Part shown: in pieces, positions 55,522 to 64,000 of the stretch
Position numbering within the stretch: the stretch's first letter is position 1
Layout of the letters: every line of letters begins with the position of its first letter
Source: Acinetobacter calcoaceticus
Lineage (GTDB): Bacteria > Pseudomonadota > Gammaproteobacteria > Pseudomonadales > Moraxellaceae
DNA length: 64,000 nt
Assembly (NCBI RefSeq): GCF_900520355.1
Contig: NZ_LS999521.1
Coordinates: 186,001-250,000, forward strand
Reading direction: 5' to 3'
Program-made: the position numbers and the translations under genes
Notes under the pieces: generated by a model
What the model saw: only the letters and a program-made list of their open reading frames with translations
What the model was told of the DNA's origin: nothing
Databases searched by the model: none

Positions 55522-56814
55522 ATGGATAATCAACATTCTGCACTTAACGCACGTAAACAGCAAGCAACTCCACGTGGTGTAGGCGTGATGTGTCAGTGGT
55601 ACGCTGAAAAAGCTGAAAATGCCACGCTTTGGGACAAGGAAGGCAACCAATTTATCGACTTTGCTGGTGGTATCGCGGTTTTAAATACAGGCCATCGCCA
55701 CCCTAAAGTGATTGCAGCGGTAACTGAACAACTCACTAAATTTACGCATACTGCCTATCAAGTAACACCTTATGAGAGCTATGTCGCTTTAGCTGAGCGT
55801 ATTAATGAACGTGCACCAATTGCAGGACCTGCCAAGTCTGCTTTTTTCACAACAGGTGCAGAAGCAGTTGAAAATGCTGTGAAGATTGCTCGTTGTTACA
55901 CTGGTCGTCACGGCATTATCACTTTTGGTAATGGTTTCCACGGTCGTTCATTTATGACCATGGCGATGACAGGAAAAACAGCGCCTTACAAACGCGACTT
56001 TGGTGTTATGCCAGCAGGTGTGTTCCATGCGCGTTATCCAGTGCCTGCTAAAGGTATTTCGGTTGATGCAGCGATTGAAAGTGTTGAAGATATTTTCAGT
56101 GAAGATATTGCACCACATGATGTTGCAGCGATTGTGCTTGAGCCAGTACAAGGTGAAGGCGGCTTTCATGTTGTACCTGCCGAGTTCTTAAAACGTTTAC
56201 GCGCTATTTGCGATAAGCACGGTATTTTACTTGTAGCTGACGAAGTTCAGTCTGGTTTTGCACGTACTGGTAAATTGTTTGCAATGAACCATTACGAGAC
56301 CAAAGCTGACTTGATCACCATGGCGAAAAGCTTAGGTGGTGGTTTCCCAATTTCGGGTGTGGTTGGCCGTGCAGAAGTGATGGATGCACCAAACCCAGGT
56401 GGATTAGGTGGTACTTATGCAGGTAGCCCGATTGCGGTTGCTGCTGCACACGCAGTTATTGATGCGATTGAAGAAGAAAACTTATGCGACCGTGCAAATG
56501 AGCTAGGCGCTGAGTTGGTTGTTTCGCTTAAAGACATTCAGCAAGCAACAGGCAATGTAGTGACTGATATTCGTGCATTAGGATCAATGGTTGCAGTAGA
56601 ACTAGAAACTGCCGAACAAGCAAAAGTTGTACAAAACTATGCAATGGAAAACGGGTTGTTACTTCTGACTTGTGGTAAATACGGTAATGTAATTCGTTTC
56701 TTATATCCATTAACCATTCCTGCTGAGCAATTCCGTCAAGGCCTTGATATCCTGAAACAAGGTTTTGCGGCACTCAAGGCGGGTAGTGCAAAAGCAATGG
56801 AGCAATCTGCATGA
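55522..56814 (+). CDS. gabT: 4-aminobutyrate aminotransferase
   Basis: GabT transfers the amino group of GABA to 2-oxoglutarate, giving succinic semialdehyde. The 430-residue class III aminotransferase has FFTTGAEAVENAVKIAR, the PLP-phosphate and ring contacts in LVADEVQSGFARTG, and the PLP lysine in ITMAKSLGGGFPISGV. GAGGGA precedes ATG 55522. The stop overlaps the gabD start by four bases, making one operon under the MocR-type operator at 55366. Confidence 0.94.
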   Translation: MDNQHSALNARKQQATPRGVGVMCQWYAEKAENATLWDKEGNQFIDFAGGIAVLNTGHRHPKVIAAVTEQLTKFTHTAYQVTPYESYVALAERINERAPIAGPAKSAFFTTGAEAVENAVKIARCYTGRHGIITFGNGFHGRSFMTMAMTGKTAPYKRDFGVMPAGVFHARYPVPAKGISVDAAIESVEDIFSEDIAPHDVAAIVLEPVQGEGGFHVVPAEFLKRLRAICDKHGILLVADEVQSGFARTGKLFAMNHYETKADLITMAKSLGGGFPISGVVGRAEVMDAPNPGGLGGTYAGSPIAVAAAHAVIDAIEEENLCDRANELGAELVVSLKDIQQATGNVVTDIRALGSMVAVELETAEQAKVVQNYAMENGLLLLTCGKYGNVIRFLYPLTIPAEQFRQGLDILKQGFAALKAGSAKAMEQSA

Positions 56815-58259
56815 TTCAAAATAATTTGCAGTATTTATTAACACACCCTGATATTTCATTAGAAGCGCCTGCATCAAATGACTATATCGAGGTAAATGAT
56901 GCTGCTACGGGTGAAACTTTGGCATGGGTGAAAACCTATGACCGTGCAGGGGTTGAAGCCGCAATTAACCGTTCAGCAAAAGCGCAAGCTGCTTGGAAAA
57001 AACAAACTGCCTTGGTTCGTGCTGATGTGTTATTGGCATGGTACAACCTCATGCTTGAGCACAAAGAAAATCTGGCTCAAATTTTAACGGCTGAGCAAGG
57101 TAAACCATTGGCAGAAGCACGTGGTGAAATTGGTTATGCAGCATCATTCATTCGTTGGTTTGCTGAGCAAGCTCGCCGTGTTGATGGTGAGGTTTTAACA
57201 CCGACACTGCCAAACCAACGTTTGCTCGTGATTAAACAGGCGATTGGTGTGACTGCTGCAATTACACCGTGGAACTTCCCAGCTGCCATGATTACGCGTA
57301 AAGCGGGTCCGGCAATTGCTGCGGGGTGTTCAATGTTGGTTAAGCCAGCAGAGCAAACACCATTAACTGCCTATGCGCTTGAAGTTTTGGCGTTACAAGC
57401 AGGCTTACCAGCCGATGTTTTAATTAACATTAGCGGTGATGCGGCTGAAGTGGGCAAAACTTTATGTGAAAGCGATATCGTTCGTAAGCTCAGCTTCACG
57501 GGTTCAACACAAGTTGGTCGTATCTTGATGCAACAATGTGCGCCAACCATTAAGAAACTGTCGCTTGAGCTGGGTGGTAATGCACCAGTCGTGGTGTTTG
57601 ACGATGCCAACCTTGAACAAGCTGTTCAGGGCATTATGGCAAGCAAATATCGCAATAGCGGTCAAACCTGTGTTTGTGCGAACCGTATTTATGTTCAAGA
57701 CGGTATTTACGATGCGTTGGCAGAGCGTCTGGTTGAAGCGGTGTCTAAGCTTAAAGTCGGTGATGGACGCCAAGAAGGTTCAACTCAAGGGCCTTTAATT
57801 GATGAAGATGCGATTGCAAAAGTTCAGTCTCATATTGCAGATGCAACCGAGAAAGGTGCAACAATTCGTATCGGTGGTCAACGCTCGGCACTTGGTGGCA
57901 CATTCTTTGAACCAACAGTTTTGACTGGTGTAACACAAGACATGAAAGTGTCGAAAGAAGAAACATTTGGTCCACTTGCACCGCTATTCCGCTTTAAAAC
58001 TGAAGATGAAGCAGTAGCAATGGCGAACGATACCGAGTTTGGTTTAGCTGCTTATTTGTTTACACAAAGCACAGCTCGTCAATGGCGAGTGGGTGAAGCA
58101 CTTGAGTACGGTATGGTCGGCATTAACACGGGTGCGATTTCAAATGAAGTCGCTCCGTTTGGTGGCGTAAAACAGTCAGGTCTAGGCCGTGAAGGTTCAA
58201 AATTCGGCATTGAAGAATATGTCGAAATGAAATACCTCTGCGTAGACTTATCTGAGTAA
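56811..58259 (+). CDS. gabD: Succinate-semialdehyde dehydrogenase
   Basis: GabD oxidises succinic semialdehyde to succinate with NAD(P)+. The 482-residue aldehyde dehydrogenase has AITPWNFPAAMITRK, the catalytic Glu region LSLELGGNAPVVVFDDA, the nucleophilic Cys in YRNSGQTCVCANRIYV, and PFGGVKQSGLGREG near the end. With gabT and gabP it completes the GABA route into the TCA cycle. It is followed by a strong terminator. Confidence 0.94.
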   Translation: MIQNNLQYLLTHPDISLEAPASNDYIEVNDAATGETLAWVKTYDRAGVEAAINRSAKAQAAWKKQTALVRADVLLAWYNLMLEHKENLAQILTAEQGKPLAEARGEIGYAASFIRWFAEQARRVDGEVLTPTLPNQRLLVIKQAIGVTAAITPWNFPAAMITRKAGPAIAAGCSMLVKPAEQTPLTAYALEVLALQAGLPADVLINISGDAAEVGKTLCESDIVRKLSFTGSTQVGRILMQQCAPTIKKLSLELGGNAPVVVFDDANLEQAVQGIMASKYRNSGQTCVCANRIYVQDGIYDALAERLVEAVSKLKVGDGRQEGSTQGPLIDEDAIAKVQSHIADATEKGATIRIGGQRSALGGTFFEPTVLTGVTQDMKVSKEETFGPLAPLFRFKTEDEAVAMANDTEFGLAAYLFTQSTARQWRVGEALEYGMVGINTGAISNEVAPFGGVKQSGLGREGSKFGIEEYVEMKYLCVDLSE

Positions 58260-58260
58260 G

Positions 58261-58285
58261 GAACAAAGCGAGTTCGTTTTGTTCT
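58261..58285 (+). other. Hairpin between gabD and its terminator
   Basis: GAACAAAGCG and CGTTTTGTTC can pair just after the gabD stop with a tiny loop. It may protect the mRNA 3' end. There is no T run here, so it is not itself a terminator. Confidence 0.35.
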
Positions 58286-58324
58286 GAACGAAAACATGCA
58301 GTTATGCTGTATGTGATGTTTCAC

Positions 58325-58361
58325 AAAAACCGGTCATGCCCATTCATGACCGGTTTTTTTT
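58325..58361. terminator. Terminator after gabD
   Basis: AAAAACCGGTCATG, a CCCATT loop and CATGACCGGTTTTTTTT: a strong stem that could also end the convergent hydrolase transcript. Confidence 0.9.
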
Positions 58362-58383
58362 AAATAAGATTTCGAATTCGGAC

Positions 58384-59061
58384 TTAGCGTGCTGAGTCTA
58401 AAACTTCGCTATTTTTAATCACTTCTTGAGCTTTGGTATAGCTTTCAATCAGTAGCTGATAGGCAGGGAAAATTTGAGTATAAACTTGTGCCCATTCAAG
58501 CGCGTCATCTCGATTCCATGTTTTTTGAATTTCAGAAGCAACTGCTGCCGTATCCATAGGAACTACACCAGCTTGCACAACACGCGCTAACGTAATTTCT
58601 TCCGCCATTTTGCTATAAGTTCCTGAAGCGTCAACCACTGCAAAAACTTTATATCCTTCTGCAACTGCACTAATAGCTGGGAAAGCCATACAAACGCTGG
58701 TAATGGTCCCTGCAATAATAAGAGTCTTACGGCCAGTCGCTTTTACTGCAGCTACAAATTCAGGATTGTCCCATGCATTGATTTCACCTTTACGGGCAAC
58801 ATATTGTGCATGAGGTGCATTTGCGTGAATTTCTGGAATAAGGGGACCATTTGGACCTTGTGGAACAGAAGCGGTTGTAATTACCGGAATATTCGACAAG
58901 CTTGCGATTTTAGCTAATGCTGCTGCACGGGCACGTAATTCGGTCATTGGCATGTCTGCTACAGTTTGAAATAGACCACTTTGATGATCGATCAAAAGCA
59001 TGACTGAATCATCTGGATCGATGACTGGGCGTTGACCATTGAAATTTGCTGGAGTTGTCAT
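58384..59061 (-). CDS. YcaC-like isochorismatase-family hydrolase (copy 1)
   Basis: A 225-residue cysteine hydrolase of the YcaC group. The catalytic set can be seen: Asp in [11 protein letters not shown], Lys in [11 protein letters not shown] and Cys in [15 protein letters not shown]. It shares this layout with the protein at 61163-61789, and both lie beside LysR genes. This copy is divergent from the LysR gene at 59231 with about 170 bases between starts. The substrate of YcaC proteins is uncertain. Confidence 0.87.
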   Translation of the reverse strand: MTTPANFNGQRPVIDPDDSVMLLIDHQSGLFQTVADMPMTELRARAAALAKIASLSNIPVITTASVPQGPNGPLIPEIHANAPHAQYVARKGEINAWDNPEFVAAVKATGRKTLIIAGTITSVCMAFPAISAVAEGYKVFAVVDASGTYSKMAEEITLARVVQAGVVPMDTAAVASEIQKTWNRDDALEWAQVYTQIFPAYQLLIESYTKAQEVIKNSEVLDSAR

Positions 59062-59230
59062 TGTTATATGCTCTCTTTGATGAGTGTGTAATTCATATTA
59101 CAAATAGGATAAAGGGTGAAAAATATCTAAAATAGAAATCATTGTCATATACAGAAAACAATATGGTATGTTTTATATTCAGCTTGCTGAAATGCACTGT
59201 AATTAATATGTGATATGTCAGGATTACAAA

Positions 59231-60151
59231 ATGAAAGACTTAAATGACCTCTTTTTTTTCGTAAAGATTATTGATTGCGGTGGTTTTTCGGCTGCGAGTC
59301 ACGAGTTGATGGTGACCAAGTCTTTATTAAGCCGACGTATGGTAGAGCTAGAGAATCGGCTTGGCGTGAAGTTACTCAATAGAACAACTCGCCAAGTCTC
59401 GATTACTGAGGTAGGCAAGATTTACTATCAGCACTGTAAGGCAATGCTGATTGAAGCAGAGGCAGCAGAAGAGGCGATTGAATATTTAACATCGGAACCA
59501 CGTGGCCTAATTAAATTGTCTTGTCCCACAAACTTACTGCACATTAATGTAAGTGAAATGCTTAACGAGTTTCTGGCACTTTATCCTAAAATTAAACTAC
59601 ATGTAGAAGCGACAAACCGAAGAGTCGACCTGATTGATGAAAGATTTGATTTGGCCATTCGAATCCGTCCTTTGCCTTTACCTGATAGTGATTCTATTGT
59701 TCGTGAGCTGGCTCTGGCACGACAGTTTGTTGTTGCTAGTCCTAACTTAACCAGTCGATATTTTTCAATCTCACGACCTGAGCAATTAGCCGATTGGCCT
59801 ATTTTGATGATGGAGTCTTTTGCACCTGAATATACATGGCATCTCGATTCGCAAGATAAGCAAAAAGTCACAGTAAAATGTCACCCTCGGTTCACCACTA
59901 CGGATTTAACCGCTTTAAAAAATGCCACATTACAAGGATTAGGGGTAGCAAAATTACCAGAACTTGTGGTCTATGAAGATCTCGCTAAAGGAACACTCGT
60001 GAACGTATTGCCTGAATGGCAATTTCCTCCTGAAATGATTCATTTGGTGTATACAAGCAGGCGTGGATTGTTGCCTTCAGTAAAGTTGCTCATTGATTTT
60101 CTTGTAGAAAAGTTTAAAGAACTTAAAAAGAATGCATCTGTTCTTTATTAA
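59231..60151 (+). CDS. LysR-family regulator (copy 1)
   Basis: A 306-residue LysR protein with the N-terminal helix-turn-helix (MKDLNDLFFFVKIIDCGGFS, then VTKSLLSRRMVELENRLGVK) and a substrate-binding domain. ATG 59231 has AGGA eight bases upstream, and the standard LysR start fits; the frame from GTG 59210 adds seven odd residues. It is divergent from the first YcaC-like gene and is its probable regulator. It is clearly paralogous to the LysR protein at 60169. Confidence 0.88.
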   Translation: MKDLNDLFFFVKIIDCGGFSAASHELMVTKSLLSRRMVELENRLGVKLLNRTTRQVSITEVGKIYYQHCKAMLIEAEAAEEAIEYLTSEPRGLIKLSCPTNLLHINVSEMLNEFLALYPKIKLHVEATNRRVDLIDERFDLAIRIRPLPLPDSDSIVRELALARQFVVASPNLTSRYFSISRPEQLADWPILMMESFAPEYTWHLDSQDKQKVTVKCHPRFTTTDLTALKNATLQGLGVAKLPELVVYEDLAKGTLVNVLPEWQFPPEMIHLVYTSRRGLLPSVKLLIDFLVEKFKELKKNASVLY

Positions 60152-60168
60152 AAGAAGTATTCAATGCA

Positions 60169-61158
60169 TTATGAAAATGAATAACCTTGATTACTTTCAG
60201 GCAAACGTCGCAATTCATCAATCAGCGTTTCAATGAGTTTTTCAACCACAAGACGCTGGCCTTTTCTGGACACATAAACCAGTTGTAGCATGCCAATATT
60301 TGACTTCCAGTCAGGCAGAATATGAATAAGTTTGCCTTTACGAATTTCAGATTCAACGGTTAAAAAGGGAAGGTCCGCGATTCCTAGGCCGTCCATAACG
60401 GCATAGTAAACACCTGCTAAGTCATTACTTTTTATTCGTGGTTGATAAGGCACATCAACCGATTCGCCATTGCGTGTGTTACATAAATGCCAGACATGAT
60501 TTTGCTTTTGAGTACCCAGGCTAATACTTGGAAAGTCCTGTAATTCTGAATAATTTTGGATTACTCGACCTTGGAGCAATTCAGGCGCGGCTACCAGACA
60601 ATGATCGGTTTTAATCACATCACGAACAATAAGATTTGAGTCTTCATTGGGTTCGAAATTGGTCCGAATGGCAAGGTCGATGTCATCATGCAAAATATCT
60701 ACTCGACGGCTTGTAAGTTCGAGTGATATTTCAACTTTAGGATAGGTTTTTAAAAACTGATTTAAAATTTTTCTAATTTGAAAATGCATCATCAAAGGTG
60801 GGCAACTCACTTTTACCAACCCTTGAGGTTCACTTTTTTGCTTTAATAAAACGTTTTCTGCACACTCAACTTGAGCAATAACTTTGCAGCATTCCTCATA
60901 AAACTCTTGGCCTAAATCGGTCACCTTAAAATGACGGGTGGTTCTTTGAATCAGGCTAACGTTAAATTTATTTTCAAGGTCGATAATGCGTCTGCTGAGT
61001 TTTGATTTACTAATGTTTTCGGCTTCACTGGCCGCACTAAAGCCGCCGTGCTTTACGACCAAATAGAAATAATAAAAATCATCAAAAGAGCTTATCAATT
61101 TCAGATCAATCCATTTAAATGCAAGATTAGAATGCTTAAGCATTCTAATCTTGGTCAT
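60169..61158 (-). CDS. LysR-family regulator (copy 2)
   Basis: A LysR protein of up to 329 residues, with FYYFYLVVKHGGFSAASEAE, ENISKSKLSRRIIDLENKFN and an effector domain similar to copy 1. The start is uncertain. ATG 61158 and ATG 61143 add about 20 residues before the usual LysR start, lack a ribosome site and overlap a 32-base perfect palindrome. A TTG at 61098 would give the standard N-terminus (ISSFDDFYYFY) but also lacks a good site. It follows the second YcaC-like gene on the same strand. Confidence 0.82.
   Translation of the reverse strand: MTKIRMLKHSNLAFKWIDLKLISSFDDFYYFYLVVKHGGFSAASEAENISKSKLSRRIIDLENKFNVSLIQRTTRHFKVTDLGQEFYEECCKVIAQVECAENVLLKQKSEPQGLVKVSCPPLMMHFQIRKILNQFLKTYPKVEISLELTSRRVDILHDDIDLAIRTNFEPNEDSNLIVRDVIKTDHCLVAAPELLQGRVIQNYSELQDFPSISLGTQKQNHVWHLCNTRNGESVDVPYQPRIKSNDLAGVYYAVMDGLGIADLPFLTVESEIRKGKLIHILPDWKSNIGMLQLVYVSRKGQRLVVEKLIETLIDELRRLPESNQGYSFS
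61122..61153. repeat. 32-base perfect palindrome at the LysR start
   Basis: The arm CAAGATTAGAATGCTT is followed directly by its exact complement, AAGCATTCTAATCTTG. It begins nine bases after the stop of the YcaC-like gene and covers the first codons of the longest LysR frame. No T run follows on either side, so it is not a standard terminator. It may be an operator or an mRNA hairpin. Confidence 0.7.
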
Positions 61159-61162
61159 GTCA

Positions 61163-61789
61163 TTATTTTTGCGATGTATTAAAGCTATAGCTGGTCATCA
61201 GGTTACGATAATCAGGAATATGATTTGAGAATAATGCACCTAAACCTTCTACATCATTACGCCAGTCACGATGTAATTCACATGCCATCCCGAACCAAGT
61301 CATGAGCTGAGCACCTGCTTTTGACATACGGTCCCAAGCAGCATCACGTGTTAATTCATTGAAAGTACCAGAAGCATCGGTAATCACAAACACTTCAAAG
61401 CCTTCTGCTAACGCAGCTAAAGCAGGGAATGCCACACAAACTTCGGTTACCACACCCGCAATAATCAGTTGTTTTTTACCTGTTGCTTTGACAGCTTTTA
61501 CAAAATCTTCATTGTCCCATGCATTGATTTGGCCTGGGCGTGGAATAAAAGGCGCATCTGGGAAAAGTTCTTTTAACTCTGGAACTAAAGGACCATTTGG
61601 ACCATTTTCAAAACTGGTCGTTAAAATAGTAGGTAAATTAAAATATTTTGCAGCATCGGCAAGTGCTAATACATTATTTTTAAATTTATCCGGATCGATA
61701 TCTCGAACTAAAGAAAGTAAACCTGCTTGGTGGTCAACTAAAAGAACTGCAGCATTATCCTTGTCTAAACGCACGTAATCTTGAGCCAT
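61163..61789 (-). CDS. YcaC-like isochorismatase-family hydrolase (copy 2)
   Basis: A 208-residue hydrolase with Asp in AAVLLVDHQAGLLSLV, Lys/Asp-rich RPGQINAWDNEDFVKAVK and the nucleophilic Cys in GVVTEVCVAFPALAALA. The family lysine may be replaced here: the segment reads PRPGQINAW where copy 1 has ARKGEINAW. The LysR gene follows four bases or more downstream, so the two may be co-transcribed through the palindrome. The pirin gene lies upstream, divergent. Confidence 0.87.
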   Translation of the reverse strand: MAQDYVRLDKDNAAVLLVDHQAGLLSLVRDIDPDKFKNNVLALADAAKYFNLPTILTTSFENGPNGPLVPELKELFPDAPFIPRPGQINAWDNEDFVKAVKATGKKQLIIAGVVTEVCVAFPALAALAEGFEVFVITDASGTFNELTRDAAWDRMSKAGAQLMTWFGMACELHRDWRNDVEGLGALFSNHIPDYRNLMTSYSFNTSQK

Positions 61790-62066
61790 TTTTTATTTCC
61801 TCATGTTATCAAAATGAATGATGAAAAATTATTGAGTAGGTCATCATTGCCTAAAATTATGCTAGTTGAGTTTTATGTTGTGATTAAGTCTAAAAAATAG
61901 GATTAAGAATTTTAAAAATAGGACGATCTTTTAAACTGCGTATCAAATTCTAAGATTGTCTCATATATGAAATAATGTGTTGCTAATCCTGATCTATAAA
62001 CTGCAATTATTGAGGCGTAAAATCAATCCCAGTTCAAGAAAATCCTACATATATAGGAGAGATCAG

Positions 62067-62939
62067 ATGAAGAAATTTCTTGGTGCATATCAAAATAACC
62101 AGATGCATTGGGTAGGTGATGGTTTCCCTGTATATAACCTGTTCTCTTATGACCGTTTAGGCCAAACCCTAAGCCCATTTTTGCTACTGGATTATGCAGC
62201 GCCTTATACCTTCTCACCAACGACTGAGCAACAAGGTGTAGGTTCACATCCCCACCGTGGTTTTGAAACGGTGACAATCGCCTACCAAGGTGAAGTGACG
62301 CATAAAGACTCAAGTGGTGGCGGTGGAACCATTAAAACTGGTGATGTGCAATGGATGACTGCTGGTGCAGGAGTGTTACATGAAGAGTTTCATTCTCCTG
62401 AGTTTGCAGAGCATGGCGGTCTTTTTGAAATGGTGCAATTATGGGTGAATTTACCTGCCAATTCAAAAATGACCCCTGGAAAATACCAAGCCATTGAAGC
62501 TAAAGATATTCCAGACATTGCATTAGACGAGCATGGTAGCCATTTGCGTGTTATTGCAGGTGACTATGCAGATATACAAGGTGCAGCAACTACGTTTAGT
62601 CCGTTAAATGTATGGGATGGCAAACTAGTTAAAGGCCAAAAACATACCCTTTATGTACCTGAAGGACATACAACGCTGGTTGTGGTGTTAGAAGGGGCTG
62701 TTGTGGTTAATGACTCAAACCGTCTTGAAGGTAAAACTGTTGCGATTCTATCTCGTGAAGGCGTTGAGTTCACCCTAAATGCAGAAGAAGACACCAAGTT
62801 TTTAGTGCTAACAGGTCAGCCACTCAATGAGCCGATCGAAGGTTATGGTCCATTTGTAATGAATACCAAAGCCGAGATTATGGAAGCGATTAATGATTTT
62901 AACCGTGGAAAATTTGGTTCACTCATGCAAGAAGGATAA
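62067..62939 (+). CDS. Pirin-family protein
   Basis: A 290-residue double-cupin protein. The N-terminal cupin carries the metal-binding histidines in GVGSHPHRGFETVTIAYQGE (two His) and VLHEEFHSPEFAEH (His, Glu). Bacterial pirins include quercetin dioxygenases and metabolic regulators; the exact activity is unknown. AGGAGAG precedes ATG 62067, which excludes the longer frame from 61977. It is divergent from the second YcaC-like gene, and pirin/YcaC neighbours are common in Acinetobacter-type genomes. Confidence 0.88.
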   Translation: MKKFLGAYQNNQMHWVGDGFPVYNLFSYDRLGQTLSPFLLLDYAAPYTFSPTTEQQGVGSHPHRGFETVTIAYQGEVTHKDSSGGGGTIKTGDVQWMTAGAGVLHEEFHSPEFAEHGGLFEMVQLWVNLPANSKMTPGKYQAIEAKDIPDIALDEHGSHLRVIAGDYADIQGAATTFSPLNVWDGKLVKGQKHTLYVPEGHTTLVVVLEGAVVVNDSNRLEGKTVAILSREGVEFTLNAEEDTKFLVLTGQPLNEPIEGYGPFVMNTKAEIMEAINDFNRGKFGSLMQEG

Positions 62940-62972
62940 ATTGCTCTCGAGTAGGCATTAAAGCAAAGTAAT

Positions 62973-63009
62973 AAAAAGCCCGCTATCAAGTGTGAATAGC
63001 GGGCTTTTT
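62973..63009 (+). terminator. Terminator after the pirin gene
   Basis: AAAAAGCCCGCTAT, a nine-base loop and ATAGCGGGCTTTTT: a perfect 14-base stem. Confidence 0.9.
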
Positions 63010-63370
63010 CGCTGTAAAGGTTCTATTTTTATGATGGTTGGCATTGTTGTGTCGGCATTGTTTTGTGTGATTTGCTTCTCATTATTATGGGTTAATGATA
63101 TCCCAAAAAATAACAGTTGTAAAACGAATGATATAAATATAGTTAAATTATCTTATTTTATTTAAAAGATTTTTTTTAAATTTTCAAAGAATTTAAGGTT
63201 TTATGTACTTCACTGCTATTGTAAGGAAATATAAAAAATGAATCGGATAAGAAACTAAATATTTTGTGTATAAATTCATGCAAAAAATAAAAATCTGGTA
63301 GTTTTTAATACGGTGTTTTTTTAGGGTATGAGTGATAATCAAAAAAACTCTCAAAGAATGGGACATCATT
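63010..63370. other. AT-rich intergenic region before the oxidoreductase gene
   Basis: About 360 bases without a supported gene. It contains a 14-base near tandem repeat (GGCATTGTTGTG then GGCATTGTTTTGTG, about 63041-63068) and long A/T stretches. The frames read on the minus strand here are AT-biased noise. The promoter of the next gene should lie in it. Confidence 0.45.
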
Positions 63371-64000
63371 TTGAATATCGCAATTATTGGCAGTGGAATG
63401 GCAGGTCTTGCAGCAGCAAGAATTCTGAAAGATGCAGGGCATACGATCACGATATTTGAAGCACTTCCTGGCAGGGGAATGGACAGCCATAGCATTGAGT
63501 TCGATGGTGGAATTATTGATGCGCCATTGCGTGTTATGAACCCGCATTTATGGAAGAACACGCTTAGCCTTGCTGCTCATTTAGGCATTAAAACCTTTCC
63601 GGTTCGTACTTATATGTCATGTAGCTGGTTATTTGAAGACCGTACTGAAACATGGTTAACCACATCTCGTAGCCGTATTGGTAATTTCCCGATTATTAAT
63701 AACCGTAAAGGAATCCAGCAATATGGCTGGCGCTTGGTTAAAGGGATGTTGCAATTAAAAACTGCGATTCATCAGTTCTTTAAATCTAAAAATCAAGATA
63801 TTACCCTTGCTGAATTTATTAATCAGAACGATATAGAAGAAGTATTCTGGCATGGTGTAGTAATGCCGGTTTTATATACCATTTGTACGTGTAACCCAAA
63901 AACAATTGGTGACTGGCCTGCAAAAAATTTACTTGAGTTTTTACGTCACTTAACTGATGGCGACATGTTGTTGCGTATGAAAGGTGGTACACCTGCATTT
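63371..64000 (+). CDS. FAD/NAD(P)-binding oxidoreductase, 5' part (runs off the window)
   Basis: About 210 codons, open to the window end. The start TTG 63371 gives MNIAIIGSGMAGLAAARILK, a textbook Rossmann dinucleotide-binding start followed by the acidic FEALPGRGMDSHS. GGGAC lies before it. A GTG at 63332 would add 13 residues. Later parts (FDGGIIDAPLRVMNPHLWKN) fit the amine oxidase/protoporphyrinogen oxidase-like flavoproteins. The substrate is unknown and the C-terminal half is outside the window. Confidence 0.8.
   Translation, partial: MNIAIIGSGMAGLAAARILKDAGHTITIFEALPGRGMDSHSIEFDGGIIDAPLRVMNPHLWKNTLSLAAHLGIKTFPVRTYMSCSWLFEDRTETWLTTSRSRIGNFPIINNRKGIQQYGWRLVKGMLQLKTAIHQFFKSKNQDITLAEFINQNDIEEVFWHGVVMPVLYTICTCNPKTIGDWPAKNLLEFLRHLTDGDMLLRMKGGTPAF

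Noticed and set aside
63193..63561. Minus-strand frames before and over the last gene
   Set aside because: They overlap the well-supported oxidoreductase start and are otherwise AT-driven noise.

Overview
The window looks like chromosome from an Acinetobacter of the calcoaceticus-baumannii complex. It is AT-rich, with a prfB-to-acs backbone, a CrbS/CrbR-type acetate regulon, two porins of an Acinetobacter-style family, betT, and the gab genes beside azlCD. The species is inferred from general familiarity with such genomes, not from any search.

Layout. Positions 1-7.1 kb: the 5' end of a porin gene; prfB with its programmed +1 frameshift; an ArsR-type regulator followed by an Old Yellow Enzyme; waaA and rsmE (overlapping start and stop); MscS and DUF805 membrane proteins. 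7.3-21.3 kb: an acetate block. It holds acs, a LuxR-type response regulator, a very large transporter-fused hybrid kinase (CrbS/MxtR type), and yjcH-actP. It is interrupted by an isochorismatase/Lrp divergent pair and a dimethylsulfone-sulfur pair (sfnG, msuE). 21.4-31.8 kb: betT, a porin, a gene-free 1 kb stretch with two possible small RNAs, a diguanylate cyclase, uvrA, and a TetR/quinone oxidoreductase pair. 31.9-38.2 kb: small membrane proteins, an SDR gene with a MerR regulator, tenA, a DUF475 (TerC-like) protein, a YajR-like MFS transporter and ssb.

38.2-50.4 kb is a genomic island placed between ssb and azlD. Its left end carries three overlapping tyrosine recombinase genes plus a small coiled-coil protein, an arrangement that resembles the Gamma-Mobile-Trio (GMT) elements. 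The cargo is an orphan Phd-type antitoxin, a probable IS21-family end remnant, an RloC/PrrC-like anticodon-nuclease ATPase, and a two-gene unit of an SF1 helicase with a degenerate nuclease-like N-terminus plus a DUF2290-like partner. The helicase/partner pair is the best candidate here for a poorly described anti-phage system. The right end is decayed, with a frameshifted gene remnant.

50.4-64 kb returns to backbone. It contains azlCD facing an XRE-cupin regulator, and a GABA catabolic block (gabP, a MocR regulator, gabT, gabD) with matching operators in front of gabP and gabT. Two YcaC-like hydrolase genes follow, each next to a LysR gene, then a pirin, and finally the 5' end of an FAD-dependent oxidoreductase. 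I saw no rRNA, tRNA, CRISPR array or intact insertion sequence.
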